The translations under genes and the position numbers were made by a program. The notes beneath the pieces were generated by a model, which saw only the letters and a list, made by a program, of their open reading frames with translations, did no database searches and was not told the origin of the DNA. DNA of 64,000 bases from Sepioteuthis lessoniana (Eukaryota; Mollusca; Cephalopoda; Myopsida; Loliginidae): assembly GCA_963585895.1 (NCBI GenBank), contig OY757921.1, forward strand, positions 87,330,807 through 87,394,806. Direction: 5' to 3'. Shown here in pieces: positions 31,749 through 41,462 of this stretch; the stretch's first letter is position 1; each line of letters starts with the position of its first letter.

Positions 31749-31920
31749 GTTGAGGTGCCCGTGGTGTAATTATTATCGTCGTAGGGAATGGACACGGCGA
31801 CACGAGTTCAAATCCTGGACTAGTCTAGGAGAAGGAAAACTCTGAACTCAAACCTGAAATACTCCGTTTAAAAATTGACCTTGTGTCATATCCTGCCCGA
31901 GCGGAGGGGTTAGTAAATAG
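31749..31920 (+). mobile_element. SINE-A with central block deleted
   Basis: The head (GAGGTGCCCGTGGTGTAAT) and B box (GTTCAAATCC) jump straight from CCTGGACTAG into TCTAGGAGAAGGAAAACTC and the tail. About 130 bp, including the whole central block, are missing. The target duplication AATATCATATCCACATT (31732-31748) is repeated with one difference at 31921-31937. The target was an X/SINE-B tail. Confidence 0.85.
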
Positions 31921-32060
31921 AATATCATATCAACATTCGTGGGTTATTTAATGCCAAACAAATCCTTGAAGGAAAACAGAATGGGCATCATTTAAACAGT
32001 GCTTTTTCAAGGATGGCTTTGGCATTAAATAACTTACGAAACATAATTTTAACCTGTGTT
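31921..32060. repeat. Two tail modules in inverted orientation
   Basis: A minus-strand tail (GTGGGTTATTTAATGCCAAA, CAAATCCTTGA) at about 31938-31970 faces a plus-strand tail (TCAAGGATGGCTTTGGCATT, AAATAACTTACGAA) at about 32010-32045. Together they can fold into a hairpin of about 35 bp arms. Confidence 0.65.
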
Positions 32061-32311
32061 ACGTTTATTGAAAACGATTCATGTTTTATTAGAAGTGTAC
32101 TTAATATGTTTTCTATTGCATAAATAAAACCTGTCGGTGGTTTTACTCCATCTGGTGATCGTAGCTTGTTATAGAAAAAATTTGATAAACGATTTAAAAA
32201 AATTGGGGATATATTTTTATAATTTTTGCTTTTATACAAGCTCTGTTTCCAGCCATAGAGTTCATTTTTAGAATTTTAACTGGTAGAGTAGAAACCGTGT
32301 AAAAAAGGTTT

Positions 32312-32312
<1 letters not shown>

Positions 32313-32376
<64 letters not shown>
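32313..32376. repeat. (AT)n microsatellite
   Basis: About 31 AT units. Confidence 0.95.
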
Positions 32377-32377
<1 letters not shown>

Positions 32378-32407
32378 AGGAAGAAACTTACGACTTGACT
32401 CAGTGTG

Positions 32408-32474
32408 TTTGCGGGAAGCGCTAGATAATTTGTGTTATCAAAGAGATGATCTGGCGCTTCGTGCAAACTCCCAA
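32408..32474. repeat. Short hairpin-forming sequence
   Basis: GTTTGCGGGAAGCGCTAGAT pairs with ATCTGGCGCTTCGTGCAAAC at three or four mismatches, with a loop of about 22 nt. It may be a MITE relic or an RNA-like hairpin. No copy elsewhere in the window. Confidence 0.5.
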
Positions 32475-32845
32475 ATACAAGGTATCTACTATCTAATCAA
32501 TAAGAATAATAATAAACCCCATAAGGACCAGTTATATCAAATATTATTATATACAAACAGATCACCTGATCTCGGCTAGGAGACACAACCTTGCGATAAT
32601 TGGCCAAAAAAATTGCTGTCTAGCGGATTTTGCCTTTCCAGCAAACCTTAGAATGAAAAACAAAGAAAATTTAAAAAAAGCTACAAGTGCTGAGACATAT
32701 CAAGAGAACTGAGAAAGATAGAGAACATGAGGGTGACGCTATTAGCATTGTGATTGGTAATCCTTAGACGATTCCCAAAGGTTTGGAAAAGGGGCTAGAA
32801 GGCTTAGAAATCGGAACACGAATCGAGACTTTCCAGATTATATTA

Positions 32846-34514
32846 CGTGGAGCCTTCAATAAGTTTCCAGACAATATTGTACAGGCAATTAAAATTGTCA
32901 TAGACCCTTGAAAATTCACTATGTTATTGCTATACATCTTTTGAGATGACTGACCAATCTTTATGATTTCAAGTTCAAATGAACAGCTACAGCAGCAATT
33001 GGAATACACCCTACTAGAGACTGATTGTCACAACTGGTGAATTTCAAAAATGCAATCTGACACTTTAGAAGAATGATATGCAATAAAATTCTGTTTTAAA
33101 CTTGGAAAAAATGCCACAGAAACCAATGGAATGCTTCAGACTGCTTTTAGACAATCTTTCATAAATCGAGCATCAGTTTTTGAGTGGCATAAGAGATTCA
33201 AGGAAGGCAGGGAGTCTGTGAGGGATGATGAGAGGTGTGGGAGTAGTAAGGAAGTCAATACACCAGAGTTGATTGGCCAAAGGGTTAGGGTTACTATGTT
33301 GAAGTTTTAAGAGAGTTCAGGAAGAGATTCCTTCGGTAGAGGTCAGCACTCTTCAAATGGGGTCAGTGGCATTTCCACCAGGGCAATGCGCCTGTCCACA
33401 ACTCCATCTATGTCACACACTATTTGACCAAGATGGGCATCAAGATAGTTCCCCAGCCTCCCTATAGTCAAGACCTTGCTCCCAATGATCGTGGTTATCC
33501 CCTAAGCTCAAAGGCTGTCGTTATGAGACAATTGAGGGGATGAAAGAGGCTGTGACGAAGGTAATTATCACGCACAAACAAAAGGATTTCCATGGGGCCT
33601 TCCAGAAGTTGTTGGAACGGTACAACAAGTGGACTGCAGCCGGAGGAGATTACTTTGAAGGGGACTAGTTTCATGAGTACTATCAATAAAACGTTGTATT
33701 TTGGCCTTCGACCCGGCCAAAATGTCATTCCAATGTGATGCACCGGAAGGAAGTGAAACATTCTAATGGCAGTTATGAGAGGAAATCGCATGGGCGGAAA
33801 TTGGCTGATGAAATGGGACGAGGTAAAAAATTCCCATGGTACACTCATAGACTGACACACCGGAAGAGAGTGACCTCTGAACTGCAACACAGTTATTTCC
33901 GTTTGACGACGATCCAGCATTCGATTCCAAAGATCGAGTAGGAAATTGAGTGGGCGATGGACTATTATATAACTCAGTCAAGACAGAAGTCAGACAGTTC
34001 CAGTTAGAGTTGGAAACGGAAATGGACGAGATGTGGTAGGTAAAGCCACATCAGGCCGAAGGGGCCTTGGGGCCCCTGATGAGTCCTGTTAGAGATCGGA
34101 CAGAGTTATAGACGAGTGTGGTAAGGAAAGCCACACCAGGCCGAAGGGGCTTTGGGCCCTGATGATTTGGGGGTCAGAGAAGATGCTGATGAGATGCAGT
34201 AAAGAAAGCCATCACCCAGCAGAGTGGACCCCGGGGCCTCCGGTTGAGCATCTGGAGAACGAGAAAGATACAACGCTGACGGCCATAAGAGTGGGGGTCA
34301 AAATATTGCAGTTTCTGTTCAGTCTCCAGCTCCCTCTCACACGCAAATCTTGAGTAATCCTTTTCGAACCCTTACAATAAAGTGAGAGGTACATATTATT
34401 ATAAAGAAGTCTTCCTGCGTCTGTTTATTATTGTGTCGTTATGATGCTGTAGATGACAATATAACAAAAAGTGCCCGTACGAAAAAAGTCTGGAAACTTA
34501 TTTAATGATCCTCG
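32846..34514 (+). mobile_element. Mariner deletion derivative with a solo LTR inside
   Basis: TIRs are CGTGGAGCCTTCAATAAGTT (left) and AACTTATTTAATGATCCTCG (right), with TA flanks at 32844-32845 and 34515-34516. Transposase fragments cover the N-terminus (ASVFEWHKRFKEGRESVRDD, ERCGSSKEVNTPELIGQ) and the C-terminus (YHQGNAPVHNSIYV-like and PQPPYSQDLAP). About 440 bp between LIGQ and VEVLREF are missing and replaced by GGGTTAGGGT at 33282-33291. Without the LTR insert the element is about 890 bp. Confidence 0.85.
33692..34466 (+). mobile_element. Solo LTR, family L (long form)
   Basis: An LTR-retrotransposon relic of 775 bp inside a mariner. An exact 4-bp target duplication, AAAA, lies at 33688-33691 and 34467-34470. 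Ends are of TGT..ACA type. It shares TTATATAACTCAG, ATAAGAGTGGGGGTCAA and AATAAAGTGAGAGGTA (polyadenylation signal) with three other copies in the window. No gag, pol or env sequence is present. A broken fossil left by LTR-LTR recombination. The 4-bp duplication is compatible with Ty3/Gypsy or BEL/Pao. Confidence 0.85.
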
Positions 34515-34734
34515 TATTAAGAACGGTCTCTAAGAAGAGAACTGGAAAGTTGTGGAGATTTGCAATCACTTAAACTGCAGTGAAAACCATCATCTGAACT
34601 GGTGTGAAAAACTCTCGAAGGAGTTATAAGAACAAACTGAGTTAAAAAGTAATTGATAAAACGCAAATAAATAGTAAATTGTCTTTAATTGGAATCATTT
34701 TGAGATGAGTCTTCTTAATCTGAGAATTAATTTT

Positions 34735-34910
34735 TATTCATTTCGGACTTTTTGTCCTCATCTTTGTTGTGTTATTTCTTCATTCACTACTTTTCGGCCA
34801 AATCACCTGAAGAAGGCCAGAGGTGAAATTTGGCCGAAACATAGTGAAAGAAGAAACAACACAAAAAACTACCAAGATGAGGACAAAAAGTCCGCAATAA
34901 ATAAAAATTA
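34735..34910. repeat. Foldback element with CTGAAGA..GAAA core
   Basis: The outer arms GGACTTTTTGTCCTCATCTT and AAGATGAGGACAAAAAGTCC are perfectly complementary. The inner arms carry TTGTTGTGTTATTTCTTC and GAAGAAACAACACAAAA. The centre has TTTTCGGCC and CCTGAAGAAGGCCAGAGG..TTTGGCCGAAAC. The central phrase recurs at 60961 and 62116. Likely a MITE-like or retroelement-derived palindrome. Confidence 0.7.
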
Positions 34911-35530
34911 AATAGTAAATGTAGGTTATTTGGCGATAGAAACGAAGCGATCAATCATATAATAAGCGATTTCCGCAAATTAACGTAAAAAGAGTATAAG
35001 ATTAGACAAAAATGGGTGGTAAAGGTGATCCACTTGGAGTTGGGCCAGAAATTTAGATTTTACCACCCAAAAAAGAGATATATGCACAATTTGGAATCTA
35101 TCCCGGAGAATGAGAAGCACAGACTTCCCTGGGATTTCGAGATACAAATGAATCACCTAATGTCGACTAAACAACCAGACCAAGTAACAAAATATTCAAC
35201 AAAATAAAGATAACCAACCGAATAGTGGACTTTCGGTCACAGCAGACCACAGAGTAAAATCAAGAGGCGAAAAGAGGGATAAATAACTGGACCTTGCTTA
35301 AGAGCTGAAGAAACTTTGGAACATGAAGGTGACGGTGATACCGATTGTAACTGGTGAACTTTCAACGATCCCCAAAGACTTCGTAAATGAACTGGAAGAC
35401 TTGGAAATCAGAGGACAAGTATAGGCTATCCAGACTACAGAATTACTAAGATCAGCCAGAATACTGAGAAGAGTCCTGGAGACTTGAGGAGAATTGCTGT
35501 CACTTAAACACTTTTAAAAAAATTTCAGTT
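34911..35530 (+). mobile_element. LINE C-terminal fragment
   Basis: The plus strand reads FGDRNEAINHIIS, IRQKWVVKVIHLELGQKFRF, YMHNLESIPENEKHRLPWDF, EIQMNHLMSTKQPDQV (open for 63 residues at 35016-35207). Then come WNMKVTVIPIVTGEL, LEDLEIRGQV, TTELLRSARILRRVLET. It is the most readable copy of this LINE's C-terminal region, but still has stops. The cysteine/histidine pattern and PD-containing segment suggest a restriction-like endonuclease type LINE. Confidence 0.7.
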
Positions 35531-35559
35531 AAATTTAGCGTGACAAACTCTCAAAGGAG

Positions 35560-36300
35560 TTAAATAGCAATAATAATTATGACTATATTACTATCCTTTA
35601 AGACCAAAAACTGAACTAGACAAGTTAATTTATGCAGGAGCGAAATCAGCCTGTGATTAAATCGATGTTTTTTTAAGGAGTCTAAACAGAAATGCAAAAC
35701 CGGGATTGAAAATTTGGCTAGAAAGACAGCTAAAAAATCGACAACTGGTGAAAATTCTAAGGAAGAAAAAACACGCAAGGATGTGTTAGGATTAAAACAC
35801 CAAAACATAACAGCAGAAAAGTCTGACAAAACAACTTGAAGAGAATAAGTCAAAGGATATTGACTACCGAAGGAAGACTTAAAAGATACGGAGAAAGAAT
35901 CAAGCATTACAAAGAAAACAAGCCAATCCAAATTAATGTAAGAAAATTCTACCAACATGTAGGAGGTGAATGCACGTAGACATGCCAACAAGTAGATATA
36001 AAGAAGCAATATAACTTTGGAGTGAAATATAGCTACTGAAAGAGGAAAGCAAAAAAGTCAAATGGTAAATAACATGAAAAATGAACTAAAAGGACTCGAA
36101 GAAGAGGATGAAGCGGAAATATATCTGTAGTCGTTCTGAGCAATTGAAGAACACCAGTCGATGATAGCTAACGTAGAGTTTTGTTTTAAACAATTCACGT
36201 CTATCTATGAGTTTGCCGTCCTGATAAATCACCAAATGAAAATCAAAGAAAACGAAGAGAAAGATAGATACTGAACCTCTTCAGAGAACAAAAAGTAATG
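35560..36300 (+). mobile_element. LINE fragment, region before RT
   Basis: Plus-strand frames give ILTTEGRLKRYGERIKHYKE, NKPIQINVRKFYQHVGGECT and a later KKVKW..MKNELKGLEEEDEAEIYL. The LKRYxxRxxxYxxNxxFxxNxxxFY pattern is the linker just upstream of the RT domain in non-LTR retrotransposons. It probably belongs to the same family as the preceding fragment but in the wrong order for one continuous copy, so it is a separate insertion. Confidence 0.5.
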
Positions 36301-36307
36301 AAACATG

Positions 36308-36405
36308 AGATGTTGGTTGGTTGGGTTTTAATGGCATATCAACCTCTATAGGTTATTTTATGCCAAAACCTGTTTACACATATATACGGTTTGTAAACAC
36401 ATAAT
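36308..36405 (-). mobile_element. X/SINE-B tail fragment
   Basis: GTTGGTTGGTTGGGTTTTAA, GGCATATCAACCTCTATAGG, TTATTTTATGCCAAAACC. Only the tail and a few bp beyond it are recognisable. Confidence 0.65.
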
Positions 36406-36599
36406 TTAATGATACCATACTAAAACCAAACAGCTCATTTACTTGCATCCGAGTAAATATTTTCCACTATTTCTATATGACATTAGTTTATTTAGTGATG
36501 ATAGTTTTTTTTTAAATTATTTCTCACCAGTATTTCTACTAACACAAACATAATGGTATTTCTATTCAGTAATAATTTGCTTTCAGTTGATTAGTTTGT

Positions 36600-36895
36600 T
36601 GTGTTTTCAGGATTGTAACTAAGTCTATATTTTCTGGTACAACCCGGTCTCTTTCAAGAACGACAAAACATTATCCATGTGGACGTTCTCAAGTAAGTCC
36701 TTCATGGTATTTATGTGGAAATATCGCTTTCTGGTGTTATTAAAAACTTTACACTCAAGGAGAACGTGTTTGATTATGCAGGGCGTTTGGCATGTCGAGC
36801 ACTGTGGTTGCCGTTCTTGCTTGATTATAAAAAAGTGCGTAAGTCTGCTGTGACCAATATGCAATCGCATTATTGTTAAAACAGGATAGTAACAG
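36600..36895 (-). mobile_element. LINE 3' end (third LINE type)
   Basis: The minus-strand open stretch of 81 residues reads RLHIGHSRLTHFFIIKQE, PQCSTCQTPCIIKHVLLEC, NTRKRYFHINTMKDLL, SFLKETGLYQKI and then a stop. The (R)LRxGHxxLTH..CxxC..(T/I)xxHxLxEC pattern follows the RNase H domain at the C-terminus of pol in I- and Jockey-like LINEs. The RNase H and RT domains are absent. Confidence 0.7.
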
Positions 36896-36954
36896 TGATA
36901 CTACTACGAACTGGCATACTTAGAACAGTCCCTGGATGCTTGAAAAGACGGTTG

Positions 36955-37055
36955 GAAATGAGAGGAAGGAAGGAAGAGACTGAGATAGATAGATAGGAAG
37001 CAAGCAAGGAAGGACGGAAGAGACCGAGATAGATAGATAGATAGATAGATAGATA
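36955..37055. repeat. (GGAA)n/(GATA)n microsatellite
   Basis: GGAAGGAAGGAA passes to GATAGATAG, GGAAGCAAGCAAGGAAGGAC, then (GATA)6 at about 37026-37051. Confidence 0.9.
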
Positions 37056-37119
37056 TTAAGAAAGTAATTATGGTGCATTATTTTGCAAGTAACAGAATAA
37101 TAAAATAATAGTAATAACA

Positions 37120-37265
37120 TAATAATATCCGAACTACAGTATTAAAGAGATCAGCCGGAATACTAAGAAAAGTCCCGGAAACCAGAGGGAACTTACTGTC
37201 TCTCTCACACTCCAGTGAAACGCTGGTTTGAAAAACCTCGCAAGAAACAGTAACAATAAAGCCAT
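37120..37265 (+). mobile_element. LINE 3' scrap
   Basis: ACTACAGTATTAAAGAGATC, AGCCGGAATACTAAGAAAAG, CACTCCAGTGAAACGCTGG match the last part of the LINE at 26960 and 34911 (TTALLRSARILRRVLE region and 3' end). Confidence 0.55.
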
Positions 37266-37388
37266 TTTTTCTGCCTTATTTGGAAGCAATGGCGCAGAGT
37301 AATATGAAAAATGTCCGAATATCAATGACAATATAATCCATATTGAACAGGATTATCTCTAGGTGTCTCATTATAAGGATCAATATCA

Positions 37389-37500
37389 AGTCGTACTAAC
37401 AGCATGGATTTCCCAGACACCCTCTCTCTGTTCGTCCCTATCATCTATCGCTCCCGGCAAGTCCTCCGAACTAAATCTAATGTCCATACATAAATGATGT
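37389..37500 (-). mobile_element. RTE-type LINE 3' scrap
   Basis: CATGGATTTCCCAGACACCC, CTATCATCTATCGCTCCCGG, CAAGTCCTCCGAACTAAATC align with the RTE 3' end (GATATCCCTGACCCTCTC..CATCGCCTCTGGCAGGTC). Confidence 0.55.
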
Positions 37501-37684
37501 AAATAACTCTCTTTAAACTATACACATTTTTATTTTTATTTCCTCTTGAAATGCAGCATTTCCATTTGCGTTATCCCTAAGAATAAACTGGATTCTTTAG
37601 CTTGGGTGTAGAAACCAACCTGGAAGTTGGGAAACTCGATATTCAAAACTGTTAATATCATTCATGCCGAATATATTCACCATA

Positions 37685-38110
37685 GTTTAAAAATAACCCA
37701 GTCAGATGGGGCGGTAAATTACACAGTGGACATTTCTACAAAGGGTTTAACCCCCGACTCAACGAGTGTCGTGGATATGGCATTAAAACATCTGTTAGCA
37801 AGGCTTTGGGGAATACGGAGTATTCCTTCACTTCCAGTGCTCCCAGGTCCATTCTGGAGTCCTATCTATGGGTCAAATAGATGTGTTTGACATTCAGACA
37901 GTGTGCAAACAAATGATTACTTTAAATCGAATTGTTAGAAATAGAACTATTTGACCGTTTAATAGTGTGTTAACAAATGACTGATGTGTAGTTGAAATGT
38001 TAGAGAACAATAACTAAAACCATTTAACTGTGTAGAAACGATAGCAATACTCGGATGCAAACAAATTTCTTCAAACTCATTTAAAAATAAAATTACCCAG
38101 AAACAATTCT
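37685..38110 (+). mobile_element. Element X copy, tail missing
   Basis: The head begins at CCCAGTCAGATGGGGC and extends to CCTATCTATGGGTCAAATAG. The array has CAGTGTGCAAACAAATGATT- and AACCATTTAACTGTGTAGAA-type units. A second X begins immediately after it at 38111. Confidence 0.75.
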
Positions 38111-38767
38111 TGCCCAGTCGGCTAGGGCTGTAGAATACACTGACTGCACCTCTTCAGAGGGGTAAAACTCCCCCACAAGTATTCTGGATATGACACTAGA
38201 CAGTCTGATGGTGAGATCCCAGTAATGCTGGGGCCTTGGGGAATACGGAGCACCCCTTCATTGCCATTGCTCTCAGGTCCACTCTGGCCCAGTGTGGTAG
38301 CAGCTGATAAGGGTCATATCAATGGGTTAAATAGAAATAACGGCATACTAATGCTAAACTGAATATCTTGAAATAGAAATGTTTTTTGACTATTGAACTG
38401 TGCTTACATTTGAACTGCGTGCTTGTGATAGACTGAATTTCAAATAGAACTGTTTTTTTTACATTACTGTATTTACACCAAACTAAATTGTTTAAAATAG
38501 AACTGTTCTGACATGTAACTGTGTGTAAACAATATCTGTACTTTTTACTAAACTGAATTAGCTGAAGTAGAATTGCTTGACTAGACTGAATACCTTGAAA
38601 TAGAAATGTTTTTTTACAATTAAACTGTACTTACATTTAAACTGCGTGCTTTTGCTAAACTGAATTGTTTTAAATTGAACTATTTTTGACATTGAAACTG
38701 TACTTACACTAAACTGAATTGTTTTAAATAGAACTGAGTATTTACATAAAAATGGATTTGGCCATTG
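38111..38767 (+). mobile_element. Element X, long array, tail cut by RTE
   Basis: Head TGCCCAGTCGGCTAGGGC..GGTTAAATAGAAATAAC. The array has about six CTAAACTGAATTGTTTAAAAT-type units. Only the first bases of the tail (GGATTTGGCCATT) remain before the RTE LINE. Together with the previous copy it forms a second head-to-tail X pair, like 12119-12965. Confidence 0.8.
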
Positions 38768-40078
38768 GAGCACATTACTTATGAGCTCGTCTCTGCTTCT
38801 CCAGCAGTGTCCTGCATGTCTGGTTCGTTTTTATTTGATAGTTTTCGTGATGGGAAATCGGTGGCCGTACAGTTGCTGCTTTGTTGGGTTTTACCTCCAG
38901 GACTTGTTCAAAATTGCTCGCAGCATTCTTGAATATTTGCCGTCTAGCTTTTTCTCCATCCGTTTAATCAGCATTCATGTAGTGCGTCGACACGATCGCT
39001 GCTAGTGTTGTATAGTCACCACCATGACCAAATATACAAACACATATGCATGCGAAATCATAACGACGATACAATAAAGACGAGCGACACAATTCTTAAA
39101 AAAATATACCTCTCACTTTATTTGAAAGGGTTGTGTGTGAGAGTGAGTTGGAGACCGAACAGAACTTCAACATATTGGCCCCCACTCTTATGGCCATCAG
39201 CATTTCTTTCCCGTTTTCCTGGGCTGCTTAACCGGGGACCTGGGGCCCAGCCTCTCTGGGTGCTGGTTTTCTCTACCGCACTTATCTCCAACTCGTCTGA
39301 TCCCCAAACTCCTAAATCCCGGGTCCCAAGGGCCCTTTCTGATGGGTGCTGTTTTCTCTACAGCATCATTCTCCAACTCTCTCATCTCCAAACTGTCTGA
39401 ATTTCCTGTGCACTGAGTTATATAATAGTTCACGTCAACTCAATCTCTTCCCATAACTGGCCATCGTAATATGCACTTCCGCCATCTTTGGAATGGCATA
39501 TTTGATCGTCATCGAGAGAAAATAACTGTCATGCAGTTCACAGGTCACTCTCTTCCAGTGCATTAGTTTGTGACTGTACCGTGGGATTTTAAACTCGCCC
39601 ACGCCAATGGAATATGCAGCTTCCGCCGTCTTTGGAATGGTATGTTTGGCCGAGTCGGAGCTCAATATATAACACTAGGAAGAAACTGACTTTATTTTAT
39701 CGGTCAGATCTGACTTCCATATGACCGATTATCTATCGTAGCTGTCCATGCCTTTGCTAGTCGCGTGTTGATGTCTTTTTCGGTAGATGAGACACTGCTT
39801 CCTAGGTAGGTGAACTTGTCAACTAGTTTCAGAGAGCTACCGCCTAGTGTAGAAATGTCTCCTGTTTGATTAAAGCACATGTATTCCGTTTGGTGTGCAT
39901 TGACATGGAGGCCAATGCCTGTGGCGACTCGTTCCAGACTAGGTATTAATGTTTCAGCTTGGGCGAGTGCATTTGCCAGAAGCGCTATGTCATCGGCGTA
40001 GTCGGCGTCGGTAATTGTTTTAGCAGGGTACCTTCTGCTTCTTTTCTTTGTCAGCTCGAAACCGTTTTCTTTGATTAA
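38768..40078 (-). mobile_element. RTE-type LINE interrupted by a solo LTR
   Basis: 38768-39005 covers the KSWRQHPT..TKRMEKKLDG region. 39675-40078 covers AWTAIDNRSYG, FTYLGSSVSSTEKDI, GDISTLGGSSLKLV, HVNAHQTEYMCFNQ, ALLANALAQAET and the ADYADDIALL catalytic box (near 39990-40015), up to SRRYPAKTITDADYADD. Part of the pol 3' end and the ATC repeat are absent on the left. Frameshifts present. Confidence 0.8.
39006..39674 (-). mobile_element. Solo LTR, family L
   Basis: 669 bp, TGT..ACA ends, with an exact 4-bp target duplication, CTAG, at 39002-39005 and 39675-39678. On its sense strand it carries ACTATTATATAACTCAG, ATAAGAGTGGGGGCCAAT and AATAAAGTGAGAGGTA. Its first third resembles the copy at 33692 rather than the two shorter copies. 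No internal genes. Fossil. Confidence 0.85.
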
Positions 40079-40547
40079 TGAATATCGAATAATCCAAAGT
40101 AATCCACTCCAGAAGACTGATGCAAAGGTACCTCGTGTGATTTAACGATTAGCAAGCTAAATAAGCAGACCATTGTTAGTGAATTCGTGTCTTCAAGGAT
40201 AGCTCATGTTTCCGCCCTTGTGCCACAACTCAGCTTTGTTTAATATATAACCATCATCTTCTCCTGCGATGGAATAGTTAGCAAGCAACATGAGAAATTC
40301 AGTGTTAGTGACTTCGATTGTCACTGAGTGGCTCATACTTCTGGCTAGGCTAAGCAAATATAAATAACTTTTTACTAAGGCACTTCGAGTGGTATAATAC
40401 TTCGCTAAATTATTGTTAGTGAGATCCAATATCACTGGGTGCCCACCTGCTTTGTAAATGAATAAATCAGGTCGTAGCTAGGCTACCAGACCATTGATAA
40501 GGAATGTCATTCTCACCCATACATTTGTCGTTCGTTTTTTTTTTTTT
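40079..40547. other. Unclassified, with weak internal repeats
   Basis: Three diverged blocks share GTTAGTGA(A/C/G)(T)TC preceded by GTTAGCAAGC- or CGCTAAATTA-like sequence (about 40128-40195, 40269-40318 and 40376-40430). Short hairpins such as AGTGACTTCGATTGTCACT occur. No gene. Confidence 0.4.
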
Positions 40548-40775
40548 TTAGAGACAAGCTTGGCGTAACGATTATAATCGTCTGAAGTGGATACAACAAC
40601 CTGTGTTCAAACCCTGGGCAAGGCTGTTTGTGTTTCCCATCGGGATATTGCTCTTGGTAAAGGTTTGAATCTATCTGTTCCCGATGAAAGCTGTGGATAT
40701 ATTTTAGAGCAGACTGGATTCTTTAGCCTTAGTTAGGCAACCGTTCTAGGAGAAGGAAAATGCCTCCACTTAAAT
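40548..40775 (+). mobile_element. SINE-A, diverged, tail missing
   Basis: TTGGCGTAACGATTATAATC (head), GTTCAAACCCTGG (B box), CTTGGTAAAGGTTTGAATC and AGCTGTGGATATATTTTAGA (central block), TTAGCCTTAGTTAGGCAACC and TAGGAGAAGGAAAA follow in order. Confidence 0.6.
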
Positions 40776-40797
40776 GTTCAACAAATAACAACATTGG

Positions 40798-41003
40798 TGT
40801 GGTTTCTTTATTTAATGGCATATCAACCTTTGTAGGTTATTTAATGCCAAAGAATAGTAGCGGTATTATTCAACCCATAGCTAAGAGGATAAGGGGGCTC
40901 ATACCTTTCCCAAGCGTATTTGTCCGTAAGTGAACGTTATAGAGCGACCGGAGTTCGAACACGCTAACAACGATTCTGCATTACACCACGAGGATTTGTT
41001 CAA
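40798..41003 (-). mobile_element. SINE-B, full length
   Basis: Reversed tail (TTAATGGCATATCAACCTTT, GGTTATTTAATGCCAAAG), central block (AACCCATAGCTAAGAGGATA, AGGGGGCTCATACCTTTCCC), B box (GGAGTTCGAACACGC reversed), and head ending CATTACACCACGAGGA. Confidence 0.75.
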
Positions 41004-41462
41004 AACTGCGCGCGACATCAGAGTTACAATCTAACTGTTTCCTTCAAGCATTATTTGCATTCGAATGGGTGCAACTATACAGTAGAACTGATACGGCTGT
41101 AGACAGATCAGATTTTCATATACACTATGCTTTACCGCTGCGTAAGTTCACATTGCTTTCAGTAGATGAGATATTGCTACCGTGGTGTATGAGTTAGTCT
41201 ATTAATTGCCTAGGTTTGTAATTTAATTGGGGGATTTCGCCATCTTGATTAAAATTCATGAACTCTGTATTATCTGAGTTCAAATAGAGACCAATGTCCC
41301 CTGCTGCCTGATACAGGCTATGTAGCTGAGATTCAGCTTGTGTAGAAGTATTTGATAGTGCTAGATCATCTGCTTTAAGTAGAAACTGCTGATCTTTTAC
41401 TTGGCCTTTTACCTGACTGATTGAGTTTTGTAAATACACATCTATCTTACGTGCTGACCCAC
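41004..41462 (-). mobile_element. RTE-type LINE, subfamily 2
   Basis: The minus-strand open stretch at 41194-41439 reads VKDQQFLLKADDLALSNTST, QAESQLHSLYQAAGDIGLYL, NSDNTEFMNFNQDGEIPQLN. It aligns with YADDLALLANTPxQAExLLHSLExAAxGIGLHVN of RTE, but the catalytic YADD reads KADD. Further left are SNISST-like and GCTHSNANNA-like remnants. Dead. Confidence 0.7.

Larger units (their letters stand above)
32500..34640 (+). mobile_element. LINE C-terminal fragment, interrupted by mariner
   Basis: 32500-32845 reads pieces of HLISARRHNLAIIGQK, CCLADFAFPANLRMK and RRLRNRNTNRDF. The LINE resumes at 34515 with the TATTAAGAACGGTCTCTAAG segment and the terminal AACTGGTGTGAAAAACTCTC. The two halves flank a mariner element. 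Many stops. Confidence 0.65.

Noticed and set aside
35560-36009. 149-residue hydrophobic minus-strand frame that looks like a membrane protein
   Set aside because: It is antisense to a recognisable LINE pre-RT region (LKRYGERIKHYKENKP) on the plus strand.
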